From Trichomonas tenax (taxonomy: Eukaryota > Parabasalia > Trichomonadida > Trichomonadidae), in contig JALKBU010001128.1 of the NCBI GenBank assembly GCA_023091735.1, positions 1-16,324 on the forward strand: a stretch of 16,324 bases of DNA. Direction: 5' to 3'. The notes below the pieces were generated by a model. That model was not told the DNA's origin. It did not search any database and worked only from the letters and a program-made list of their open reading frames with translations. The position numbers were made by a program, and so were the translations under genes. Position 1 is the stretch's first letter. Each line of letters opens with the position of its first letter. Positions 1 through 7,484 of the stretch are shown here, in pieces.

Positions 1-57
1 AGAATGAAGGAAGAAGAAGCTAAGAAGAAAGAAGAGGAAGAAAAGAAATCAGAATAA
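1..57 (+). CDS. C-terminal end of a Lys/Glu-rich protein (partial)
   Basis: The reading frame is open from the first base to TAA at 55-57 and gives 18 residues, almost all Lys and Glu, ending KKSE. The other two plus frames stop within this stretch. The protein runs into the end of element B and would be its last gene at this side. A highly charged tail is typical of many trichomonad and Maverick proteins and is not diagnostic, so no function can be given. The stop codon lies inside the first copy of a tandem duplication. Confidence 0.45.
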   Translation, partial: RMKEEEAKKKEEEEKKSE

Positions 58-263
58 CCACTAAAATTATTTTTCAAAATTTCCTTACCCCCAAATCCTT
101 TCGCTTTCTTTTCTTAGTTAGTTAGTTTGTCATAAATTATTTTTTTTTTCAAAAACTGAATAAATTTCTCTCATAACCACTAAAATTATTTTTCAAAATT
201 TCCTTACCCTCATTTCTTTTCGCTTTCTTTTCTTAGTTAGTTAGTTTGTCATAAATTATTTTT
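54..263. repeat. Tandem direct duplication of a stop-codon/3' region
   Basis: A unit of about 92 bp (54-146) recurs 119 bp downstream (173-263). Both copies begin ATAACCACTAAAATT and end in a TTTGTCATAAATTATTTTT-like tract, with about 26 unrelated bases between them. The first copy contains the stop codon of the upstream Lys/Glu-rich gene. Both copies contain a short AGTTAGTTAGTTTG string. The duplicate therefore copies a gene's 3' end into its own downstream spacer. Confidence 0.85.
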
Positions 264-502
264 GACGTTAATGATTTCATTAGTCCTTCATAAAATTCTT
301 TTCCCTAATTTTTTATTACCTGGTTATCTAGTAATTATTTTTAACGATAATTTTCAAAATTTATGATTTTTTAATTCCCAAATGTAAGCGTAGGGGCTTT
401 ATTTTTAAAGGTTATTTATTAAGTTATGAATTAATTATTTATTAGGGAAATTATTTATAAATTTTGTTATTGTTGTTAGTATTCAAAATTTTATTAATTA
501 TA
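264..502. other. AT-rich spacer inside element B
   Basis: Very AT-rich sequence between the duplicated 3' region and the terminal repeat. I see no reading frame, RNA gene or convincing repeat in it. Confidence 0.5.
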
Positions 503-612
503 TAGGGGGATCCTAGCTTGTAAAACTAACTCTGTCGGTAAATATAATATAAAAAGATGTTCGCAGAAGCCACTGCGAAGTCGTGGATAATGCGAACATC
601 TTATTACTAACT
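503..612. repeat. Terminal repeat of element B with hairpin (556-600)
   Basis: About 110 bp match the inverted copy at 15989-16100 with few changes. A hairpin lies 12 nt from the outer end: 10-bp outer stem GATGTTCGCA (556-565) with TGCGAACATC (591-600), a 4x4 internal mismatch, a CCAC/GTGG inner stem, and loop GCGAAGT (575-581). The loop is the same as in the copy at 16001-16045, read on the matching strand. Confidence 0.8.
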
Positions 613-1530
613 ACAGTTATACCACCAGAAGCTCCTACATATGTTATTCCTGAATTCATTGACGGATTAAAAACAAAGGCGGTAATAATTAAAAATAATG
701 ATGAAATTATCAATGTTGAACAGTCATTAAACAATAAAGCGGATAAAGTAATAACTGACACTTTGACATCAAATTTAGCGGATGTCATGAATGCACTGAA
801 TGATAAAGCCGACAAGGAACAATTAGATTATAGCACTTATGAATTACCATCAAGAATTGAACAAACGGAACAGGGAATCATTGATGTTAAGAATAAATTA
901 AATGATAAAGCGTCAACATTAGATTTGACAGAAGCAGTAAATAGAATTGAAACAAAGGCAGACAAAATTCATACACATGATAGTTTTAATAACCTCAGGG
1001 TGAAACAATTAAACATTTATGAAACATTCCGTATCAAAAATCATGAATTATTTAATTTGATTTACCCTATTGGTTCGATTTACACATCAATATTTAATCA
1101 AAACCCCGGGCAATTATTCAGTTTTGGTGAATGGGAGCCAATAGTTGATCGTTTCTTATATTGCGCGAACTCATCAAGAGAAACAGGAGGAAGTCAAAAG
1201 ATTTCGGTAAATAACTTACCGACACATAATCACTACTTTTCAGGTACAACATCAACAGCAGGAGCTCATGCACACTCAATGACATCTTATTATTCAAATT
1301 TTGATTATAATCATGGTAAATACGAAAGTAATTATATGACTGATGCAATGTCGACTCCTAATGATATTTTCTGGGATGATAGAAACAAAGCACCTTATAA
1401 AAGAAATACTTATACGAATAATGATGGAAGTTACACTCATTCAGTTTACGGAAACACTGCTGACACTGGTTCTGGTACTGATTACATGCCACCGTTCATG
1501 ACTGTTTACGCGTGGTATAGGGTTTATTAA
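613..1530 (+). pseudogene. Phage tail-fibre/tail-collar-like protein, 5' truncated by element B
   Basis: The frame is open to TAA at 1528-1530. The encoded protein starts with a helical shaft containing repeated N/D-K-A-D-K units (such as LNDKADK and LNDKAS), suggesting a trimeric coiled-coil fibre. It ends in a domain typical of phage tail fibres and baseplate gp10-like C-termini: YPIGSIYTS, then a Gly-Trp stretch, GGSQKISVNNLPTHNHYF, AGAHAHS and a closing MPPFMTVYAWYRVY. The likely role is a receptor-binding or structural fibre of a virus-like particle, which is inferred. The frame runs back into the terminal repeat of B (to 553), but that part belongs to the repeat. It has no ATG, only GTG at 583, and the first in-frame ATG is at 787. 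The real N-terminus must lie beyond B. The stop is followed at once by TAAA, resembling a trichomonad polyadenylation signal. Confidence 0.75.
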
Positions 1531-1594
1531 TAAAACATTTTCACATTATTTGACGCTATGCACTGTGAACTACCCAAATTATTTTTATCATGAA

Positions 1595-1988
1595 TTACTT
1601 ATTGAATTCATCGATATAACTTTGTAAACACGAATAAAACAAACAATAAGGATTAAATGGTTTTATGTAATGACCGGCTCCATCGTCTCCGAATAAAGGA
1701 TACTGATTATGATTATCAAGTTCTAATATTGTCACTTTATTCATATATGTGTTAATGTAATATATCCTCTGTTGATTCACTGTAGAAATAATTTTTAGTA
1801 TTAAATGTAAATATGGTTCTTTTCATTACTGTTGACCCATAAGCGATAAATTTTACATCATACGGCAATGTTATATATTCTGGTTCATCGTCTCTTTTTC
1901 CATAGTTTGTATTTCTCAGCTTTACATCATTCATGAATAACTTATGTAAACGTTCGGGGAATATTTTATAAAAAATGTACTGACTCAT
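1595..1988 (-). pseudogene. Small element-A gene of unknown function, frameshifted
   Basis: The ATG at 1988 opens a 78-codon frame ending at 1752. A second frame, shifted by one base and overlapping the first at its end, continues to a stop at 1595 and adds about 60 residues with no ATG near its start. Codon use and residue composition look alike in both, so one gene of about 130 residues broken by a frameshift near 1755-1780 is the best reading. The second half has a DDGAGHYIKPF motif and a final aromatic-rich SCLQSYIDEF. This loosely recalls SMI1/KNR4 (SUKH) folds, but I cannot assign it. It is the first gene in from the 2199 end, preceded by the promoter block shared with element C, and converges on the fibre gene. 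Confidence 0.5.
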
Positions 1989-2053
1989 TCTTTACTTAGG
2001 AAATAAAAAAAATAAATTATTTTAAAAATTGATTAGATTTTATAAAGTCAGGA
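1989..2053 (-). promoter_or_regulatory. Conserved element promoter (copy A)
   Basis: Read on the minus strand, this stretch goes TCCTGACT, TATAAAA (2038-2044), TCAATTTTT, an AT-rich run and ATTTCCTAAGTAA, just before the ATG at 1988. It matches the block before the gene at 16220 with only four substitutions and a 2-nt length change in a T-run over about 68 bases. TATA-to-ATG spacing is 56 nt here and 54 nt there. The TCA(A/C)TTTTT string resembles the Trichomonas initiator. The downstream proteins are unrelated, so the conservation is regulatory. Confidence 0.7.
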
Positions 2054-2144
2054 GTTTTAAAATTTGTTTATAACGTTTGTTTTATAATTGTTGTGTAAAA
2101 TTAATTTTATCATGAATTTGTCATGTAAAGGTGTCACCTTTTAA

Positions 2145-2199
2145 AAATTTGCAATAGCTCGGCGAAATCGTAGCTAGTGCGAATTTCCCTTTACTAACT
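2145..2199. repeat. Terminal repeat end of element A with hairpin (2145-2186)
   Basis: The outer end TTACTAACT (2191-2199) is the same as in B and C. A hairpin lies 13 nt in: arm AAATTTGCAATAGCTCG (2145-2161), loop GCGAAAT (2162-2168), and arm 2169-2186 with one bulge, one G.T pair and one mismatch. The loop differs from those of B and C (GCGAAGT) by one base, while the stem is quite different. Further in, at 2127-2141, a 7-bp palindrome AAAGGTG/CACCTTT has a 1-nt centre. Confidence 0.75.
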
Positions 2200-3045
2200 G
2201 ATCTTAGTCATCGTCTTGTGAGCATTTGTGATTTGGTCGAATTCCTTGAACATAATATTGAGCATTCTCATGACGTATTGTACATCGTGAGATCCACACC
2301 ATGGTGTGAATTCGACAACATCTAAGAAAAGAATTGTTGCACTCTTGACAGAGAATGAAATGTTCTTCTCTCCAGCTTGAACTCTTGGAACTAAAGAAGC
2401 TGGAAGAATCGAAGCGAGCATCTTATCTGACTTCTCCTTCTCATCCGCTATAAATTTTTCATGCATAACATTTTATGTCTGGTTTCTTCCTGAATAGATC
2501 CTGTTTCCAGAGACAGAAGTTGAAGAGAACTTAATGAAAACTTTGTCATTATTCTCTTTTATGAAAACTAAGTTTGTTGTCTGTGTGAAGACTTTCTCAA
2601 GTCTGCTTTCGCATGTGAATCTTTCTGGAACGAAGAAATCCTTTGTCGTCTTTCCAACGATTTTTTCTGAGCTCAAATTGAACATTGCTTGGAAAGAGTT
2701 GTTAATAGAGATGATCTTTCCCGTTTCTTCCTGGCAAACAATGACTGTTTCATCAAGTTTGTTGACAACTTCGTTAGAGAAGTTAACGTGTTTCTCTGAA
2801 CTCGCTTCATCTTCGCAGGAATAGTTTCCAGCAAATAAATCCATGATGCTGGAGTTCTCGAGAATGACCATCGCTGGACATCTGAGGAGCTGCATGAGAG
2901 TGAATCTGATGACAATTTCTTCTCTCTTGACAAGCAACAAAATGATGAATGAGATAATTAATGTGATAAATGCGAAAATAGCAACAATATAGATCATGTT
3001 GTTACCATGGCTTTCAATGTTTTTGGGGATATGGCACTTTTTCAC
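2200..3045 (-). pseudogene. Transmembrane nucleotide cyclase fragment (last TM, PAS, start of catalytic domain), interrupted by element A
   Basis: This is a partial copy of the cyclase at 7485-12137, matching about its residues 1145-1418. Order: last membrane helix (MIYIVAIFAFITLIISFII), a PAS-like domain, the signalling helix (EKSDKMLASILP) and the start of the class III catalytic domain with LDVVEFTPWCG. Three defects are visible. It is truncated at the 5' side near 3030. There is an in-frame TAA at 2473-2475 where the intact copy has CAG (Gln). It stops at 2200, where element A begins, one codon before the base-recognition Lys. From 2200 to 2445 it differs from the intact gene at only 4 of 246 bases by hand count; upstream of that the two are much more diverged. 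Two CACTTTTTCACAAAA direct repeats lie at the 5' break (about 3031-3081). Confidence 0.9.
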
Positions 3046-3081
3046 AAAAAAAGTGGGACATCATTCGCACTTTTTCACAAA

Positions 3082-4748
3082 AGTGAGCTCTGATTTTTGA
3101 ATCTCAGTACACACCATAATTGGAAAGATTTTAATATGATATTAATAACAAGCAATATTTGCTGAATTAAAATATGCAAGATGAGGAGAATATGTTTATG
3201 ATTGATATATAATATTATTTAAAAATATGTGTATTTTTGTGTCTGTGTATATAGTTCTGTTTACTATGTAGTTTTAATGAGTGAATGAGTGATTATAGCG
3301 TTTAATTTCTAATATTGGGTCTGTTTTGTGTTGATGAGTGTTTTTTTTTAATTTACGAGATATGGGACATGTATAATGATATTTTCTCTCGCTATGATTA
3401 ATAGAATAAGATATATGAATACCTAATATATTTCTAATAGTATTATATAATGTGAAATATGTGTGTATGTTGATTTCTGTGTTTGTACAGTTTGATAATC
3501 ACATAGAAATCTGAACATGTGCGAAACGCATCAATGCATGAAATCAATCTCAAAACATGTCTGTGGAGTTTTTATGCTATATCAATACATTACATAATAT
3601 GTGTTTATCATTATTCTAATGTGTGTTTAAAAATAATGTGTTGAATGAGATATTATGAATTTCAAAATTTTGTGTTTTTTTTACATTTATATGCGTAGTT
3701 GAAAACCCGTTATCCTATATATTATTGTAATATGTGTTATATGTGTCTATATTCTGTATTGAGGATGATGTGCTATTATGATTTAATAAAAATTGACGTG
3801 TGTGATGTTGTCAAGGAAGTACTTCCCCAGAGGTTAATATTGCTTATTATCGATATCGGCTAACGTATGATATATATGTGTGTATGTGTTCTATATATTA
3901 CACACTGAGTCACCCTGTTCGATCAATGTAATAAAAAGTTCCATCGTTCAAAAATCCGCCGTATAAAACGTTTTTAATTTGATGCATAAAAAATTGTCTT
4001 GTGTGATTGAACTTTGGTCGCTGTGTGTTTATTATATGTATAGTGTACCAAATATGTTTATGGTGTGTTTGAACACTTTTACACTAAATCAAAAATTTCA
4101 TATAATATTTTTACCAGAAATTAGTATTTTTCTGTATTTAGAGGTTATGGGCCTTATAGAGTATATTTGTATGTGTTTTAGTGTGTTTAGAGAATATTTT
4201 AAAAAATTTTAAAAATTCGACTAATAATCAGCTTTTATTCTAAACAATAGATGCATATTGATAGCGATACCTGTATAGAATATTATATCCTAGAGCGCGG
4301 TCCGGGAAAGCTGAGATGGCCGAGTTAGAAGACGTTTTTGATAACTTTTTATACACTGAATAGTTCAAACTCAAAATGGTCACAGCAGGCCTTTGCTATA
4401 TTAGCTTCTATCCTGTATTTTGATTTGTCCCTACTATAGTAATATATCATTTCGAATCTGTAATCACACTTAAAAATTGTATTATATTATATGAATAGAT
4501 GGAATATTGCATATAGTATTGGAATCCACTATTCTGCTTCTTATGTATGCATCACACATCGAGAAATTAACTCATCAAATATTTTCTGACATTTGACATT
4601 TGGCACGTAATGTGATGCGATGTAAAGTAATATGTCGGATTCGAAAATAAGCTATAAAATGTGAAAAATGGAATATCCTGTGCATAAAATACGATTTATT
4701 TAACTTAAATCAACTTTAGAGCACATTATTAAAATGTTATTTCGCTAT
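3082..4748. other. AT-rich, G-over-C skewed spacer without a supported gene
   Basis: From about 3180 to 4200 the plus strand is full of TGTGT and ATATGTG strings and poor in C. By hand count, 3181-3480 has 56 G and 16 C. The longest open frame here (from 3982, about 76 codons) is low-complexity aromatic/Cys-rich sequence and is not supported. A 12-bp palindrome GGAAGTACTTCC lies at 3815-3826. A small GC-rich patch at 4290-4335 contains GATGGCCGAGTTAG, like the D-arm of a tRNA, but no tRNA fold follows. Otherwise I see nothing. Confidence 0.6.
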
Positions 4749-4759
4749 TTGAGTCAGAT

Positions 4760-4845
4760 TTGTTTCTATTGCCACATACACAGTGGAAAGGCAATTAATG
4801 TAATGTTTTAATGGCCTTTATACTGTGTATTGGACAATAGAAACA
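4760..4845. repeat. Hairpin 1 (86 nt)
   Basis: Outer stem TTGTTTCTATTG with CAATAGAAACAA (12 bp), a 4x4 internal loop, ATACACAGT with ACTGTGTAT (9 bp), a mismatch, then AAAGGC/GCCTTT and AATTAA/TTTAAT-like pairing up to a 7-nt loop (4799-4805). The stem is nearly 39 bp with few mismatches. The motif TTGAGTCAGAT (4749-4759) directly precedes it. Confidence 0.8.
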
Positions 4846-4881
4846 ACTTGCAAAATTCAATTGAGTCATATCTTTCGAGAC

Positions 4882-4969
4882 TCTCTCGTTGTTCTATACC
4901 AGTGCAGCATTTGGACTATCTGTTTGAATTCCACGTCCTAATGCTGCATTTACTCAGAACAACGAGAGA
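4882..4969. repeat. Hairpin 2 (88 nt)
   Basis: Outer stem TCTCTCGTTGTTCT (4882-4895) with AGAACAACGAGAGA (4956-4969) is 14 bp and perfect. A roughly 5x5 internal loop follows, then AGTGCAGCATT with AATGCTGCATT-type pairing (about 11 bp), one mismatch and GGAC/GTCC. The loop is about 17 nt. TTGAGTCATAT (4861-4871) precedes it, as before hairpin 1. Confidence 0.8.
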
Positions 4970-4989
4970 ATTACGAAATACCAGCAAAT

Positions 4990-5077
4990 GTTGTGTTTCA
5001 TGCAATGATCACAGTGGCAATGTTACATCGCAGTTTCTGTGGTGAATTGTCACTGTGAGTATTGCATGAAACACAAC
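4990..5077. repeat. Hairpin 3 (88 nt)
   Basis: Outer stem GTTGTGTTTCATGCAAT with ATTGCATGAAACACAAC is 17 bp and perfect. It continues through TCACAGTGGCAAT with ATTGTCACTGTGA (one G.T pair), then after a small asymmetric bulge through CATCGCAG with CTGTGGTG, with loop TTT. This is the most complete stem of the cluster. Confidence 0.85.
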
Positions 5078-5117
5078 TTTTTTAAGATCATTAAATTATC
5101 TGACTGGAATGATGTTT

Positions 5118-5196
5118 TTCCGAGTGCGATTGATATATTGATAGTGTGCTGGTATCATAGGCAACAGCACCATCGATATATCACTCACACTGGGAG
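5118..5196. repeat. Hairpin 4 (about 79 nt)
   Basis: The arm starting AGTGCGATTGATATATTGAT (5123) continues to about 5151 and pairs with 5164-5191 (CAGCACCATCGATATATCAC and on). There are about four mismatches, one G.T pair and a 2-nt bulge; the loop is about 13 nt. CC/GG pairs extend it by a few bases on the outside after a G-G mismatch. Confidence 0.7.
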
Positions 5197-5498
5197 TGAT
5201 TTTCAAAACGTCGGCAATATATGTGTTATTTAGTCATATTCACAGTGCCAATGTCACATTGCAACATATTTTGCGACTGCCTCAATGTAAGGGAGGCTAT
5301 GCAGCAAAGATTAGTTAATGAAGAATTAGAATTATATTTTTATGAAGGTATTTGCTGCAATATTATAATGTGTATCTTAGTAGAGGCATTGTGATGTTAT
5401 AATATAAGGACTTTAATATTTTTGACAATATGGCGTGTAAAATATATTAAATGAAGTGTAAAATAATTTTTTGACATAAATCATGATTAAGGCTCCAC

Positions 5499-6160
5499 TT
5501 TTTTTCTTGTTGACCTTTTTGAGTTTTGCGATTTTTAACGAGTAAACCCCCTTCCTGGACGAATCTGATGAAACGTGCTTTTTGTTGGTGCTGATTCTAG
5601 TGGTGCAATCTGTTTCATGATCTTAGCAAGGTATTACTTAATCAAGATATGTTTACAAACAGAAACCCATTACAAATCATTAATTGGCTTCTGTTATGAA
5701 TCTCTTTGATGATCATAACAAATACATCTCACTATTATAGCGTTCACTCGCTTATTTTTGCTATAGTTCCCCTCGAAAAATCAAAAAATAGAAAAGAAAA
5801 AATACACTACGCGCGTGTGTCAAACGGCATTCCTTTGCTATCACATCGAGCATACCTAAAGTTTTTCTACCTCAAGTTCACACAAAATTTGCTCATTGGT
5901 AACATTACATATCAAATTTTGACTTTACATGACAAATATCAGATAATAATAAGTGTCAAAAATGGTGACTTTCGTTATTTTACATGTCGAAATTCGCTGA
6001 AATCTCATTGAGGCATTGAGATCCTCAAGTTAAATAGACAAGCAAATGCTATAAACATACTCAGCACCCCTGAAAACACGTAAATGTCTTCTCAGTTTGG
6101 CTTAATAGGGGGTTTACTTGTTAAAAATCACAAATCTCAAAAAAGTCAATTGGAAAAAAA
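5499..6160. mobile_element. MITE-like element with 54-bp terminal inverted repeats
   Basis: The ends 5499-5552 and 6107-6160 are inverted copies matching at 47 of 54 positions by hand alignment. Each contains GAG, ATTTTTAAC and AGTAAACCCCCT in the same order. Outside the pair the similarity fades into T/A runs, so exact outer ends and target duplication cannot be set. The 550-bp interior has no transposase; the longest frame (5706-6011, about 100 codons) has no recognisable domain and is probably chance. An 8-bp stem TGTTATGA/TCATAACA lies at about 5692-5720. Short size, long inverted ends and no coding capacity fit a non-autonomous DNA transposon. Confidence 0.75.
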
Positions 6161-7007
6161 ATTCAACGCATGTTTGAAGTTAGAAAAATATTTATATTGT
6201 ATATTTATATTCTACATATGTAGTGTATGATAATGAACGAATAAAAAGTATATATTACACGAGATAAAAATAATAAAAATAAATTTTGGTTATTTTGTCT
6301 AGATACTTTATGAGAGTGTTCGGTAGGACATGTATGTATTGAAGATATTTTTGAATTTGCAATAAACCATTCAGAAGAGGCTAAAATAGAGCAAGAAGGA
6401 AAAAAGTGAGAAAAAGTGATTGTTTTATATTATATGAACATTCCAAATACCACATATTGTATTTCTGGGCCTTTTCAATTTTTGAGAGGTAAACTGATGC
6501 AATAAAAATATACTTATTATATCATTATAAATATGTTTGTATTTTTGTGTAAACTATACAATAATCTGACTCATAGAATATATTAAGAGTTCGATTAAGA
6601 AACGTGTTATTTATACATGACATTAGATATGTAATATGTTGCTATTTTACGTCATTCAATATTTGTGACCATTTTTTTTTTGGGCATTCAAATGTTTGTC
6701 ATTAATTATGGTGTAATTCTGATGTATAATAATCATCCAATATTATGTTTCAAATATTAAAATATTTTTATTTTAGCTTAAAATCATAATCAAAATAGAA
6801 TACACATAATGTCCAATATTATATTTATATTAATTTTAGATTTTAGCTTATCTCTCAATTTTTTCTTCTCAAATATTTATTTCTTCAGTATTTCCTTTTA
6901 AAATAGATATACATTATATAATAGTCCTTATTTATTTTATGTTTTTTGACAATGTAAATAAGATCTGAAAGTTGCATTCTACCTTTGTATTAATATAGGG
7001 GCGTTAA
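6161..7007. other. AT-rich spacer
   Basis: Long runs of A and T with no open frame of note, no RNA gene and no repeat that I can support. Confidence 0.5.
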
Positions 7008-7394
7008 ATACCCTATAATTTATGGACTTTTAATGCATTGTATACATATGGATTTTTCGATGAAAACAAAGTCAATTTCGTTTTTGAAAGACCAATAGAA
7101 ACAGGCAGACATTTATATCATCACTGTGACAATGATATATTAGGGGATGTCAGAGGACTTTTTAACGAAAGCATTTATGCACAGATTGTTCATCACACGC
7201 ATGTTAACCAAAGCTTTGTTAAATGAAGTTGTTAATCAATGTCCAAATAATAACCCGAAGATAAAGAATTATTTCACTGCATATAGAGAAAAACAAGTGT
7301 ATGAACCTGCTGAAAAGAAATGACACAAAAAGAACAAAATAACATACAGATCAATCCGTCATACCTGAAAATGCCAAATTTCATTTGGTTATAA
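7008..7394 (+). pseudogene. Decayed coding remnant in three frames, unknown family
   Basis: Three plus-strand frames hand over to each other and each looks coding only in its own part. Frame one is open from 7008 and reads ...WTFNALYTYGFFDENKVNF and on to about 7150. Frame two opens with ATG at 7147, directly after a TAG, and runs to TGA at 7321-7323 (58 codons, K/E/N-rich, including NEVVNQCPNNNPKIKNYF). Frame three runs from 7323 to TAA at 7392-7394 (TQKEQNNIQINPSYLKMPNF). Together they look like about 125 residues of the C-terminal part of a gene broken by two frameshifts. It converges on the cyclase, whose stop lies about 90 bp away. I do not recognise the family. The 58-codon ATG frame could alone be a small gene, but this is less likely. 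Confidence 0.4.
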
Positions 7395-7484
7395 TTAGAG
7401 TAAAAATAGTATAATTTAACCGAAATAAATCTAAACTTTATAAACATACATAATAATAAACAAAAATTAATATAAAATATTAAA

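Larger units (their letters stand above)
1..612. mobile_element. Terminal part of Maverick/Polinton-like element B (its end at 612)
   Basis: This is the end of a large mobile element that continues left of the window. It holds the last codons of a gene, a duplicated 3' region, and a terminal repeat whose outer end reads ...TTACTAACT at 604-612; read inward this is AGTTAGTAATAA. The same terminus occurs inverted at 15989, and a diverged one at 2199. Homology between the 612 and 15989 copies covers about 110 bp (503-612) and stops abruptly at the outer side, where a fibre-gene reading frame takes over. Known Maverick/Polinton elements end in 5'-AG...CT-3' and make 6-bp target duplications, so ACAGTT (613-618) would be the expected duplicated target here. 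No core Maverick gene is visible in this part, so the class is inferred. Confidence 0.6.
613..2199. mobile_element. Terminal fragment of Maverick/Polinton-like element A (its end at 2199)
   Basis: This 1.6-kb block carries a phage-tail-fibre-like gene (plus strand, interrupted on its 5' side by element B at 612/613) and, convergent with it, a small broken gene on the minus strand. It ends at 2199 with ...TTACTAACT (inward AGTTAGTAAAGGG). From 2200 on, the sequence is the cyclase coding sequence with no extra base, so A is inserted in a cyclase gene copy. GATCTT at 2200-2205 would be the 6-bp target to look for at A's other end, outside the window. Membership in the Maverick class is inferred from the termini, gene types and shared promoter with element C. 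Confidence 0.6.
4760..5388. repeat. Cluster of long imperfect hairpins
   Basis: At least four consecutive inverted repeats with 28-46-nt arms and short loops lie here head to tail, plus a looser fifth structure (5278-5388: TGCCTC/GAGGCA outside, TGCAGCAAA/TTTGCTGCA inside). Individual hairpins are about 80-90 nt, start about 105-130 nt apart, and have distinct sequences. They could be precursors of small RNAs (trichomonads are reported to encode Dicer- and Argonaute-like proteins), structured non-coding RNAs, or stacked remnants of short palindromic elements. The open frame at 4830-5045 is laid over hairpin arms and is not a credible gene. Confidence 0.75.

Noticed and set aside
553..612. N-terminal extension of the fibre protein with a GTG start at 583
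   Set aside because: These codons lie within the element-B terminal repeat, the same sequence as at 15989 where no fibre gene exists, and GTG is not a normal start here. The open frame is accidental.
2473..2475. Stop codon as the true end of a separate short gene at 2473-3045
   Set aside because: The frame continues after TAA with the same family sequence in the same frame, and the intact paralogue has CAG there, so it is a nonsense mutation in a pseudogene.
3031..3081. CRISPR-like direct repeats (CACTTTTTCACAAAA twice)
   Set aside because: Only two copies with a short gap in eukaryotic DNA. A local duplication at the break of the cyclase fragment explains it.
3982..4212. Open frame of about 76 codons in the G-skewed tract
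   Set aside because: Composition follows the TG-rich DNA (Cys, Phe, Tyr, Met in excess). No domain and no initiator in front.
4310..4387. tRNA-like sequence (GATGGCCGAGTTAG, GTTCAAAC, pairing GCTGAGA/TCACAGC ends)
   Set aside because: No anticodon stem or proper T-stem forms, the variable arm of a Leu/Ser tRNA is missing, and two T5 runs inside would stop RNA polymerase III. At best a worn tRNA remnant.
4830..5045. 71-codon open frame
   Set aside because: It runs over the arms of hairpins 1-3, its apparent start sits in a hairpin arm, and the protein has no recognisable character.
5706..6011. 101-codon frame inside the MITE-like element
   Set aside because: No transposase or other domain, and it lies in a non-autonomous-looking element. 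Probably chance.
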